Shown: positions 37,583 through 48,229 of the stretch, piece by piece
How positions within the stretch are numbered: position 1 is the stretch's first letter
How the letters are laid out: every line of letters starts with the position of its first letter
Assembly: GCA_019022495.1 (NCBI GenBank)
Contig: JAFEKR010000056.1
Span: 176,906-240,905 of the forward strand
Direction: 5' to 3'
DNA length: 64,000 nt
Origin: Epichloe hybrida
Taxonomy: Eukaryota; Ascomycota; Sordariomycetes; Hypocreales; Clavicipitaceae
The notes under the pieces: model-generated
The model's input: the letters and a program-made list of their open reading frames with translations, nothing else
Database searches by the model: none
What the model was told of the DNA's origin: nothing
Program-made: the position numbers and the translations under genes

Positions 37583-40407
37583 ATGAAGCTGGACGTCAAG
37601 GTAAGCCATAGGCTTTCAAGGCATATTTGTATTTGGCGGTGATGGACTGGCGAGCGGCCCCCACCGCCTCTCTCGCCCGCAACTGCAGTCTCTAAAAGCA
37701 CAGTATGCTGGAAAGGAATGACTAACACGATATTTCGTCCCTTAGCGCCAGCTGTACGCTCGCAGCGATCGGGTGAAAGGCGTCGACTTCCATCCTCAGG
37801 AGCCATGGATTCTTACTACACTCTATAGCGGTAAAACTCCCTCTGCATGGAACCGAGCAACTTGCACATACTCATGGCGTGCTTGATTTTCAGGACATGT
37901 CTATATATGGTCATACGAGACTCAACAAACAGTAAAGACATTCGAGCTTACAGAAGTCCCTGTCCGAGCTGGTCGATTCGTGGCACGCAAAAATTGGATT
38001 GTCTGTGGCTCCGATGACTTCCAGATACGAGTCTATAATTACAACACATCGGAGAAGGTCGCGCAGTTCGAAGCACACCCCGACTACATTCGTGCGATCG
38101 CTGTTCATCCTACGCTTCCCTTCGTTTTGACCGCATCCGATGACATGACGATCAAGTTGTGGGATTGGGATAAGGGCTGGAAGTGCGTTCAAGTTTTCGA
38201 GGGCCACAGCCATTATGTCATGGGCATTGCCATCAACCCAAAGGACACCAACACCTTTGCCTCTGCATGTTTAGATCGCACGGTCAAGATCTGGAGCCTG
38301 GGTTCATCTACTGCCAACTTCACCCTCGAGGCCCACGAAACCAAGGGTGTAAATCACGTTGATTACTACCCCCACTCCGACAAGCCTTATCTTCTTACCA
38401 CTTCCGATGATAGGACTGTCAAGATCTGGGACTACACCACCAAGTCTCTCATAGCCACTCTGGAGGGCCACACAAACAATGTGTCCTTCGCTTGCTACCA
38501 TCCTGAGCTTCCCGTCATCGTCTCGGGTTCCGAGGATGGCACCATTCGCATTTGGCATGCGAATACATATCGATTCGAGCAGTCCTTGAACTATAGCCTC
38601 GAGCGAGCTTGGTGTGTCTCCTATCAGAAGGGGAAACAAGGAATCGCAGTAGGATTCGATGATGGCGCTGTCGTGGTCAAGCTGGGACGAGAGGAGCCCG
38701 CCGTGTCCATGGATGCGTCCGGCAAATTGATCTGGGCGAGACACAATGAGGTCGTATCTTCCATAATCAAGGGGGATGCCTCGCTCAAGGACAACGACCC
38801 GATCTCCCTCCCAATAAAGGATCTGGGCACCTGTGAAGTATACCCACAGACTTTAATACACTCACCGAACGGTCGCTTTGTTGCAGTTTGTGGAGACGGC
38901 GAATACATCATCTATACGGCCTTGGCCTGGCGCAACAAGGCTTTTGGCTCCGCCTTGGACTTTGTTTGGGGCTCCAAGGAAAACAGCAACGACTTTGCCA
39001 TTCGGGAATCAGCGATGAGCGTGAAGATGTACAAGAACTTCACTGAGAAGACCGGCGGTCTTGATGTTGGCTTCCAGGCTGATGGCCTTACGGGCGGAGT
39101 CCTTCTTGGCGTCACTGGGCAAGGCGGCGTTTCGTTCTTTGATTGGGCTACTGGCGGTCTGGTCCGAAGAATTGAGGTTGAACCTAAGCAAGTCTACTGG
39201 TCTGAAAGTGGAGAGTTAGTCGCCATTGCCTGCGAGGACAGCTGCTACGTCTTGCGCTTCTCTCGGGAGAATTACATTGAGGCTGCTCAGTCCGGCCAAG
39301 TCGAGGAAGATGGTGTCGAGGCTGCGTTTGAAGTCGTCACTGACATCAGTGAAAGGTGAGTGGCCTTCTCGCCCAACACGAGAAACACGAGACACTATAC
39401 TATCCGAAGGGCACTCTCTGGCTAACAGACGTCGCAGCGTTCGAACCGGCGAATGGGTCGGCGATTGCTTCCTCTACACTAACAACACCAATCGGTTGAA
39501 CTACCTGGTCGGCGATCAGACTTACACCGTGTCCCATTTTGACAAGCCCATGTACATCCTGGGCTATATCCAACGAGACTCGAGAATCTACCTAGCCGAC
39601 AAGGATGTCAACGTTACGTCTTTTGGACTCTCGCTTCCTGTTTTGGAGTACCAGACGTTGGTCCTTCGCGAGGATATGGAGACTGCGGCTGAACTTCTCC
39701 CCACCATCCCCTCTGACCAACTCAACAAGATTGCCAGATTCCTGGAGGGACAAGGCCACAAGGAGCTGGCTTTGGAGGTTGCTACCGATCCCGAGCACAA
39801 ATTTGACCTTGCTCTATCCTTGAACCAACTGGACACGGCCCTAGAACTGGCTCGGGCCGCAGATGTCGAGCACAAGTGGAAGACTGTTGGTGATTCTGCC
39901 CTAGCAGCTTGGGATGTGGTTTTGGCTGCTGAATGTTTCAGTCACGCCAAGGATCTCGGCTCTCTACTCCTTGTTCATTCTTCTACCGGGGACAGAGAGG
40001 GGTTGAAAGCCCTCGCCAAGCAAGCAGAGGAAGCAAACGCCCACAACATTGCATTCTCATGCTCGTGGCTGTTGAGCGATGTTGAAAACTGTGTGGAGAT
40101 GCTGAAAAAGACGGGAAGGCTGGCCGAAGCCGTGTTCTTTTCACAGACATACAAGCCTAGCTTGACAGCACCACTCGTGAAGGAGTGGAAAGAGGGACTG
40201 GAGAAGTCGAAGAAAGGCCGAGTCGCCAAGCTGATTGGAGTTCCCGAGGACGATGATGACCTGTTTCCCGAGTGGGATGCATGGTTAAGAGCTGAACGAG
40301 AGGGAGGCTCAGTAGACACGGTGCCTGAGACGAATGATGGCGACGACGTCGCCACTGATGACGAAGTGCAGGAAGAGGAAGAGGCTGGAGAAGAGGATGA
40401 GGAGTAA
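37583..40407 (+). CDS. sec27: COPI coat beta-prime subunit
   Basis: Subunit of the COPI coatomer for retrograde Golgi-to-ER transport; its WD40 propellers bind cargo dilysine signals. Exons: 37583-37600, 37746-37830, 37894-39355 and 39438-40407, with introns of 145, 63 and 82 bp. The 18-base first exon encodes MKLDVK, conserved in the family. The product is 844 residues. Seven WD repeats occupy roughly residues 5-300 (for example VLTASDDMTIKLWDWDKGW and VSGSEDGTIRIWHANTYRF), followed by a second propeller and a C-terminal helical solenoid. An acidic tail closes the protein, rich in Glu and Asp over the last 30 residues. The third intron has two in-frame acceptors 9 bases apart (exon start 39429 or 39438); I prefer the latter because it gives SVRTGEWVGDCF. 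The gene is intact. Confidence 0.95.
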
Positions 40408-40953
40408 GACGTGAGGAAAAGCAACAGGCGAAATGATGGGACGAATCTTGTTTTCATGTGAAGTAGTGGCAGAACAAGGTTCACATGACATGATGCTCAC
40501 TTGTTGTGCGAATGCGTGGTCGCGGGCCAAGGGATGGTAGAATGCGTATAATTGAACAAGTTGAAGCGATGGGCGAGGAAGCTTGACTAGTCGGAGCGGC
40601 ACACACTGCCTGGATGGCGTTTGTTAACGTCAAAATATGCTTTTCACCATGGTCATGCTCTTTTTTTTTTAGTGCTTGGGTGGCGGTTGATTAGTCTTTC
40701 TTCTCACTCTGTTAGAGTTTGCGGCGGGCCGTCGCCTCATTCCCACGGCCCGTGGTGTTTCAAGAAACACAGCTCGGCCATGCATATGTGTGAACAAGAA
40801 GGTTCGGAATAAATTCATTATTCTCCTGCCCGCGCTGTCCTCTTGGCCGTTTCTTGCTTCACTTCTGCTCTTCTCATTTCCCACACGTCTCAATCCGCAC
40901 ACATCTTGGCATTTGGCACAAATTTTCTTGGTTTCTGGTTTTCACTAGAAAAG
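40408..40953. other. Spacer, COPI 3' UTR and sialidase-like promoter
   Basis: A T-run lies at 40661-40671. An open frame continues upstream of the sialidase-like ATG, but begins only at a TTG (40843), so it is not counted as coding. No other feature is supported. Confidence 0.5.
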
Positions 40954-42555
40954 ATGCGGGGCACGGGCCGCCACCACCAATTACCTGTCTATCTTGCGGT
41001 TCTCGCTCTCGCCACCATGGTCTGGATCACGCCTGCTTCCTGCAAGTGGGATGGCTCAGGTTTTAGAGATCGGGACACGACGAACTGGTACTCGTATGGC
41101 TTTTGGGATCAACAGGGGGATTTGGCCCCCTCGCATAAGATGTTCCGTCTACTCCGCAGCAACAATTTGAGATACCCTGACACCGGCCCTGCAGGCCAAA
41201 CCTACCATTCCTTCCGAAAGCCCATCCTGGTCAACACGGCCTCGACTCGTGTCATCGCCTTCGCCCAAGGCCATAGATATGACAATCGGGAGTGTGGGCA
41301 CGTCACCATCATCCTCAGGAGGCCGAAAGACCCAAGGCTCAACTCGGTGCGACACATGTATGTCTATCGCGATTGGTGGAAACCCCTTCAGGAACCCTTT
41401 GAGGGTTATCCAGGCACTTGGACAAACCCTACCCCAGTCATAGACGGGCAAACCATTTACCTCTTTGCCAACTGGAACGCACTTGAATACAGCCGCGATG
41501 GGAACGAGACTCTTGCCACCGGGCAGGTGACCAAGAAGATTGACAGCACTCCCGAGGGGCGGCGTCGCCTCTTCTTGAGCAAAAGCACCGACGATGGCAA
41601 GACCTGGTCCCCCCCCGAGGACATGACGGAGCAACTCACGCCAAAGGGTTGGGGCTGGGACGTGGTAGGCCGGGGTCGCGGAATCAAGGTAAGATCCGGT
41701 GAGCTCGTCGTGCCCGCCAAGGGAAGAAACTTGATCGGGCGTGGGCCTCCAGGCAATCGGACGTGGGAAATTCAATGGCTGGAAGGAGCAGGTGAAGAAG
41801 GCTCAGTCGTCCAGACCGGCAGCGATCTGATTCTTCGCAGCGACGGCGCCAATCCTGGCGGCGGCTTTCGCAGAAACAGCCGAGGCACCGTCGCTGACGG
41901 CTTCGGGCCCTTCATGCCGGACAAGAACCTGCCTGATCCTGGTCCGACCAGCACCGGATCAATGATACTCTACAGTTACCGGAACTGGACGCTCCCGTGG
42001 CCGCAGCACAACCGCATCCTGTTCCTCAACTCTGCTTCGAGCACGAACAGAGATGAATTCCGTTTACAACTCAGCTATTATCACGATGGAAGCCAGTTCG
42101 GCATCTGGCGAGACCTGGGCGAAGCAAACTGGGTCTTTACAGAGTATATCTGCAAGCGGATAGCTGGACGCGAAAGTGGCCATATTTCCGTCAGCTGGAT
42201 CTCCGGAATCATCACCGACTTTATTGCCATCGCATCCGAACTGGAATTTAGGGAAAACCTCGGATCAAAAGATGACCATTACGGCATCTTGTTTCGGCAC
42301 ACACACATATCATGGCTCATGGACGGCCATTTGAAGGGGGTCATGTTCCGCGGGAAGGAAGAGAAGGATCCGGCCAAGAGAATTGATCCTGACGGGTTAA
42401 GGGAATACCCTGATCCCGAGGATGATCCTCGGCCCTATCTGAAACCTTGCCAGCATCATTCACCTTCCATCTATAGGTGGGGAACTCATCTGCACGAAGT
42501 CGGAGGGAATGATTTTGGAAAGGATGAGGCAATCGGGGCGGGAATAAAGGACTGA
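40954..42555 (+). CDS. Secreted sialidase-like (BNR/Asp-box) protein
   Basis: Intronless, 533 residues. The first ATG (40954) is followed by a hydrophobic signal peptide, about residues 1-30, ending near TPASC. The chain looks like a six-bladed sialidase fold: FRKPILVNTASTRVIAFAQG (about 87-106) resembles the first blade with its substrate-binding Arg. SKSTDDGKTW (209-218) is a textbook Asp-box, and SMILYSYRNW (about 336-345) resembles a later blade with another Arg. This suggests an exo-alpha-sialidase or KDN-type glycosidase, or another BNR-repeat hydrolase, acting outside the cell. Family sialidases usually have Arg-Ile-Pro and several Asp-boxes; here I see one clear box, so substrate and activity are uncertain. 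Scattered NxS/T sites fit secretion. Confidence 0.65.
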   Translation: MRGTGRHHQLPVYLAVLALATMVWITPASCKWDGSGFRDRDTTNWYSYGFWDQQGDLAPSHKMFRLLRSNNLRYPDTGPAGQTYHSFRKPILVNTASTRVIAFAQGHRYDNRECGHVTIILRRPKDPRLNSVRHMYVYRDWWKPLQEPFEGYPGTWTNPTPVIDGQTIYLFANWNALEYSRDGNETLATGQVTKKIDSTPEGRRRLFLSKSTDDGKTWSPPEDMTEQLTPKGWGWDVVGRGRGIKVRSGELVVPAKGRNLIGRGPPGNRTWEIQWLEGAGEEGSVVQTGSDLILRSDGANPGGGFRRNSRGTVADGFGPFMPDKNLPDPGPTSTGSMILYSYRNWTLPWPQHNRILFLNSASSTNRDEFRLQLSYYHDGSQFGIWRDLGEANWVFTEYICKRIAGRESGHISVSWISGIITDFIAIASELEFRENLGSKDDHYGILFRHTHISWLMDGHLKGVMFRGKEEKDPAKRIDPDGLREYPDPEDDPRPYLKPCQHHSPSIYRWGTHLHEVGGNDFGKDEAIGAGIKD

Positions 42556-43108
42556 TCAGGCTGTTGCGTCATCGTTTTTTTGGTGGAGTAGGAGGAAGGA
42601 GTAAATGGAACACAGGATGGAGCGTTTCGTTTTGTATTCATCATGTATCAATAAACGAAAACTCGTGCTTCATACCATGAACAAGAGGAGCCGAGTTGAG
42701 TTGAACAGCCTCTTGCGTCGATTGGAACGAGTCAAATGGGGGCCAATTTGTCGTCTTGTTCAGTTCAGAGTTCCTCACAGATGATTTGTCTGGAATCGAA
42801 TTCTCCAGTAGTCAGATTCATTGAGAGAAAGGGCACATATATTTGTAGTGCTGTTCAGATCCGACGTGTTGATGCTTTGTTTGACGGCAACTAGTTGCGA
42901 GAACCCGAATCATTGTTAGAACAACAAGCGATGAATTGACTTTTTTTCGCCCCCAGAAAAAAAACCTTAATATGAGTTTCAGCCTAGCCGTGGCATGCCA
43001 CACATGCACCAAATTGTCTGTTCTCACGCCATCTTAGCAAACCTGTCCTGCAACCAAAAGAGAAAAAAAGAAAAAAAGAAAAAAAAGTGACGGAGACAAC
43101 AAAGCAAT
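42556..43108. other. Spacer
   Basis: It includes a likely polyadenylation region (AATAAACG near 42650) for the sialidase-like gene and an A-rich purine tract at 43058-43087 just upstream of the next ORF. I see no gene. Confidence 0.5.
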
Positions 43109-43660
43109 ATGGAGGGAGATACACAGAGCAGCGTGGGAGTAGAATCGCCCGAGCCACCATTGGAGAAAAGGCCCGATATCAAATGCTTCGCGCATCTCAC
43201 TATCACCGACGGCACTACCCTCAAGAAACTTCTGTACGAGGCGAATATTGACGGCGGCATCTTCTTCACGTACCGCGTTACCAGGATGGCTGTCGACGGC
43301 CTCCTCCGCATGACCCTTCCTGACTTGGACTTTGAGCGCGTCGACGTCTGGTGCCACGTTTGGGCCATTGAGTTCCGCCTGGCCGCGTTCGTGGAGTGGG
43401 CCAAGCTCAGGAAGGTGGTGCTGGGCTTGCTGCGGGAAAGGCTCTCGGTGACGACTGATGGGCTGGAGATGGCGCGGGTGCAGGCTCTGATGGGGCGGCT
43501 GTGGGATGAGATCAGCGCCATATACAAGGAGATTGCGGCGCGGATGGTGTACTTGACCGCGGAGCAGCTGCTGTACTTCAAGGACATCTGGTGGAGGTTG
43601 GACATTTGGTGGATGGAGAGGACGGGTGTGGAAACGGATCGGGTGTGGGCGGCCGTGTGA
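43109..43660 (+). CDS. Hypothetical protein, 183 residues
   Basis: Single open frame from ATG with C/G-biased third positions like its neighbours. The Trp-rich product has an N-terminal acidic stretch, then IKCFAHLTITDGTTLKKLL and a helical C-terminal half with WCHVWAIEFRLAAFVEWAKL. That helical half is loosely reminiscent of the region after the BTB fold in fungal BTB proteins. This resemblance is weak and I do not assign a function. Long antisense frames exist (43034-43939), but they are proline/His-rich low-complexity translations and less credible. Confidence 0.45.
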   Translation: MEGDTQSSVGVESPEPPLEKRPDIKCFAHLTITDGTTLKKLLYEANIDGGIFFTYRVTRMAVDGLLRMTLPDLDFERVDVWCHVWAIEFRLAAFVEWAKLRKVVLGLLRERLSVTTDGLEMARVQALMGRLWDEISAIYKEIAARMVYLTAEQLLYFKDIWWRLDIWWMERTGVETDRVWAAV

Positions 43661-44424
43661 GTTGTGGTCAGCTGGTGTGTAGGTTGCGAGGAATGCATGT
43701 GCCCATCTCGTCGTTGCTGTTGTTTTTGATCTGGGTCTGCGAGTTGGGTTGGCGCTTGGCATTGAGACGATGCGGGTGGGAGCCGAGCCATGGCTGCTCA
43801 TGATCTTTTGCTGTTCCATCTTAAGTGGTGGACGCCGAAACCGAAACTGCGACGGCACTCTTACGCAAGGTTTTTTCTTTTTTGGAATAGGAGGTGGCTT
43901 GCTTGTATGTTCATGTTGTCTGTTGACCCGATATTCCATCGGCTATAAACATGATTGGTGCTTGGATGAATGAAGAGGAACCTTTCATAGACATGATGAC
44001 ATTGCTCCTAACTTGGTTCTTCATGGTTGCCACCCGCCAGCCGAGAGAAGACTCGGAAATATATTGATGATGGACTTGGGGAACACCTCGTTGGTGGCCA
44101 CGGGCCGGATTACGGAGAATCGTCATCTCTGTTCGTGTAGTAAAGTCTTGTTTGCGGTGTCTCGCCATTCACAACCCCCCTCCGTACCTTCAGCCAGGAC
44201 GGGCCCAGGGGAGCACTTGTTATGGCAGGGGTGATGTGGTCAGAGAAGACGTCGCGGACACAGATGCGCCGATTTTACAGTGCATACTTGTCGATAAGCT
44301 TGTCCGCGTCGGCTTCCCCAGCAGCTTGGTCTTGAACGCGCTTAAATAACGATTTTGGGATCGCGGGACTGGGCTTTCCTTGGGGCTCTTGGGAGTTGTT
44401 TGTTCCCACGAGCGTCATCTGGAC
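43661..44424. other. Spacer
   Basis: GC-normal DNA with a G-rich left part and no recognisable coding, repeat or RNA feature. It ends at the stop of the secreted-protein remnant. Confidence 0.5.
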
Positions 44425-45029
44425 TCAAGGTATTTCCATGAAGTTGTGGTCTCTGGCCTTGGTGCATATGTCATAAATTGGCAAATCCTTGATCTCGATG
44501 AGGTATTGATTCAGCACATTGCCAGGCTTTGGCTTGAAGTCAGGCAGAACTTGCTCATCAATCAACGCCCGGAGTTCAGGATTCTCATGAGCCATGCCGT
44601 TTATGCCAGATGCAACGAGACCGGAGATTGATCCTCTTACGAGCGTCCGCAGAGCATTTGCAATATCGGGCACTGAACTCCCGAGCGCTGCCTCTGCTAT
44701 GCGGAGCCCTAGAGCGTGCCTTGGCGCAAGCAACATCTTCTGCGAACTGGTACGACAGTAACTTGCCCCAATCAGCATTGCGTGGAATCGAACAGTGTGA
44801 AGAGTTGCAGTTGCGTTTCCGTGGTTGTTGAAAGACCGACGAGACCCGCAATAGGAGACGGAGGCCGTATGTGTTTCAATATCGTACCAGGTGCAACACT
44901 GTCGATATCAGAGAGAACAGTGTGGCATACATCTTCCGTGAGAACGGTTGGTCGATTGAGCTTCTCTTCCAGCGAAAACCCGTGGCCAAAACCAGCGAGT
45001 ACGGCCAAGGTCAAAGAATGAAAGGACAT
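44425..45029 (-). pseudogene. Frame-broken small secreted protein
   Basis: From ATG at 45029 a frame encodes a signal peptide (MSFHSLTLAVLAGFGHG) and continues to LFTLFDSTQC, then meets a stop at 44774-44772. The adjacent frame continues sensibly (DWGKLLSYQFAEDVACAKA), and the third frame then runs to 44425 with DFKPKPGNVLNQYLIEIKDL. The three pieces read like one protein of about 200 residues with two shifts of frame. No GT-AG pair resolves them with a normal-length intron that I can find. I do not recognise the family. It lies 0.6 kb from the AT-rich block, so decay after the nearby insertion is plausible. Alternatively it is an intron-containing gene I have misread. Confidence 0.45.
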
Positions 45030-45590
45030 CGTGGTGTCAGATGTTGACACGGCGCGACAGGGATTGAGTAAGAGTGGAGCAAAGCTTCATTCGGAGGATG
45101 CGTTGTCAGCACAGCGTTATTTCCGAGCCGATGCAGACTTGACTTGTCTCACCTTTCAACATGGGTACAACGCAAACAACGGCGTTAACGCGACTACGGA
45201 TCATTACGGCGAGACAATTTAACTCGGGAGATTCAGATGCGTGTTGTCCTGCAATGTCGTAGCGAGTTGAGAAAGGACCCCAAGTTTGCCGTCCTAAGGA
45301 ACAGCTTCAGATTGTCCGTGTGCTATCCCGGGCTGTCCATCGCCAGCAATATCCTGAAGTTTGGTTCTGCCTGACTGAGGTGTGTTGTGCAAGTTGAGGC
45401 CAAACTCAACGTGCGGAACTGAAATTGGCGGATAAAGTTCCGTTGAACGAGTATCCGACTACCGGTCGGCCATAACACGTGCGCGTTTCTGAAGAAATCA
45501 TTTATTAGGGAAAGCGGAGCTTTGCCTGAGATTTGCGTTATGCAAGGCGAAGGCAAGAGGGTAGAGCAAAGCTTCCTGCTTTCCCTTTAT
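45030..45590. other. Spacer up to the second AT-rich block
   Basis: GC-normal until about 45585, where composition changes abruptly at CTTTATTAAAATAAGG. It presumably carried the promoter of the broken secreted-protein gene. No gene is supported. Confidence 0.55.
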
Positions 45591-48229
45591 TAAAATAAGG
45601 TTATCCTATAGAGATATCTCTTCTAATTAGTTAGACGTGAAATACTCTTTAGTAACTAGTTAAGAAATTTTTTTTTACCTCTCCTAACTACCTAATGCTT
45701 TTTATAGGGGGGGGAGGAGGAGAAGGCTTACTATAGGTAATAGCTTACTATAGGCGGCCCCTAGTAGGGCCCCTAGAGGGCCCCTAGAGGGAATATAAAA
45801 TATTATACCTTTAAAGATAAATAAATTTAATAATATGAAGTATTAGTAATTAATTTGTAATTATAAATACGCGGTGGTAGTGGTAGTGTTATAGTTAAAT
45901 TATAGTTATAAAAGACTTAAACTTATAATATTATAATATCTTATAAAGACTTGTGGTATATTACTTACTTTGTGATTATAAAAAAAAAAACTATAGATAT
46001 AATTTAAATATATAACCTTTTAATTTAGTTATTTTTTGCTATTATAATATTGTAAAGTAAAGTGTTGCTATATTATGTAAATATAATTCATAGCATATCC
46101 CTATACTTAATTTTAACACTAAAATTAATACTAAAAAAGTATTACCTTTACTAGGTAACTTTATATAGTAGTAGGTTAGGACTAAATACTTCTTAAAAGA
46201 AACCGCCTTAGGCACTTATCTAATAACCTAGAGTTAGCGCCTATAGCGAATTATTAGGAGTTAAAGTATTATATTACCCTAGGTCCCTAAGTATCTATAG
46301 TTATATATTAGTAAGGTTAGAAGGAGAATACTAAGTTACTTATAATTTAGTATAGCATAATTAAGCTACTATCTACTATAGTCTACTACTCTTACCTTAT
46401 TTACTTACTTTGTATTATATTATATTATATTAGGTTTAGCGTTAGGTTTAGATATTTATTACTATATTTTATGGTTATCTATAGTTATTTTATAGCATCT
46501 ATAGTATTTATAGTATTTAGTTTTATAGTAGTAAGTATAACATTATAGAGGTAGTTCTTTCTTCTTTTAAATTAGGTAAGGAAGCAGCCTATAATAACCA
46601 TTAATCTATAAGGGTAGTCTACTACATAGGGCTAGTCTATATAGTGTTTAATATAATTAATAGTGCTAGCCTTACTACTAACTACACTAAACGTAATATT
46701 CTAAGTAAATATTAGGTTATAAGCAGTATTGTAATTATAGACTATATACCTATCTTTAGATTTATATACTAAGACAGGAGTGAGGTATGAAAATGCCACG
46801 CAGATTCACCCACTATTTAATATTGTGAAGTTAATATAACCACGCACGCAGATACGTAAGCACGCATACATACCGCATAATCCTATTAATTTACAAAGCA
46901 AGGTAATAAGCGTAAGATTTGCTAATATAATGATTCATTTACGCGTTTTTCTAGTAGCTTTATAATATAATTTATAGTATTACGTATAATAGTCCCACTT
47001 TCCCTTGTTTAAGCGCTCCTTCCTTACTATGTATTACCTCTTACCTCTTACTTTTTTCTCTTATACTAACCTAAATTTCCTTCTTAACTCTTCTTTACTT
47101 TTCTTTTTTACATCCTTATCTATAATAATAAAGCTATACCTATTATTATCTAGTTATTATCTTGCTTTCTCTAAGCTACATATAATGTAGTAAATCATCC
47201 TAATAAGATAGCTTCTCTTACTCCTCCTATACCACTGCCTAATCCTCCTTATAATCTAAGCCACAAGAACCTAGCTAATATTATAGATATCCCTAATAAC
47301 GCCTCTAAAACGCATATATATTAGCGTTATAAACAGAATAAACCTATTAATAAATTCATTAGCTTAAAGAATAAGGATAAGTTAATATAAAAATACCTAG
47401 CATACTATAATTAATAGAATACACTAGTATATGCTACTACTACTACTTAGCACCCTAATATTACCCTAATGCTAATATAACTATAGTCTTAAGCTCTTAT
47501 ATAATTCTTACGTTCTATAATAGCTATAGTATATAGTAGTAGTAAGCGCCTAATTACTAGAGTGTAATCCCCTAAGTAGTAATAAACTTAGTAACTTCCC
47601 ACACTATTACCCTAATAGTAATAAGCCATAGGCTTACAAGAGATTATAGCTAATTTCTTACAACAAATAACACACAGATTAATAAGGTTTCTTTACTATA
47701 AATAAGCTTCTTAAGATACACTAAATAAAGCTAAGGTATATTCTCTATAGGTATGTTAACTTACTCTTAATACTACGTATTTATACTAAACTAGAGTAAG
47801 CTATAATCTAATAAAAGCATTAAGTTATATAATAAGCTAGGGAAGAACCTAACCCTACCCCTTTATTAGCTACTATTTTACACTAGGTAGCCTCTCCGCG
47901 TTAGCTAGGAGTTCAGGAACTCTTTAGTAGCTAAATTAACATAGCAAGTAACCTAGATAATAATAATAATCCTATCCTAGGCATAGAATAGAAACAATAC
48001 CTATTATATTATTACATATTTGCCTGCTAGAGCTTTATTACTCCTAATAAAGTAGAACATAAATATTATAAACAGTGTAATCATAACATAACAAATAATT
48101 TTACACCTTCTTAGTCCTTAGCAAGGGATTCTAATCTAAATATATCACTTTCTTAGCGTTCATTAGTGCAACCACATCTACCTTCAAACCTTAGTAGGTC
48201 TGCTTCTCAGGATCTGCCTATCTTGCCTA
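45591..48229. other. AT-rich RIP-type DNA, left part of the Helitron block
   Basis: TpA-rich DNA with stops in all frames. A 12-bp motif GCCCCTAGAGGG occurs as two to three tandem variants at about 45754-45792. A less mutated island at 46770-46880 contains ACGCACGCAGATACGTAAGCACG. Near 47.2-48.2 kb the plus-strand translation, read through stops, may be the N-terminal extension of the Helitron protein. The true Helitron 5' end (TC) cannot be fixed. Confidence 0.45.

Noticed and set aside
43034..43939. Long minus-strand frames antisense to the 183-residue hypothetical gene
   Set aside because: Translations are Pro/His/Gln-rich low-complexity text, as expected from the reverse complement of GC-biased coding DNA.
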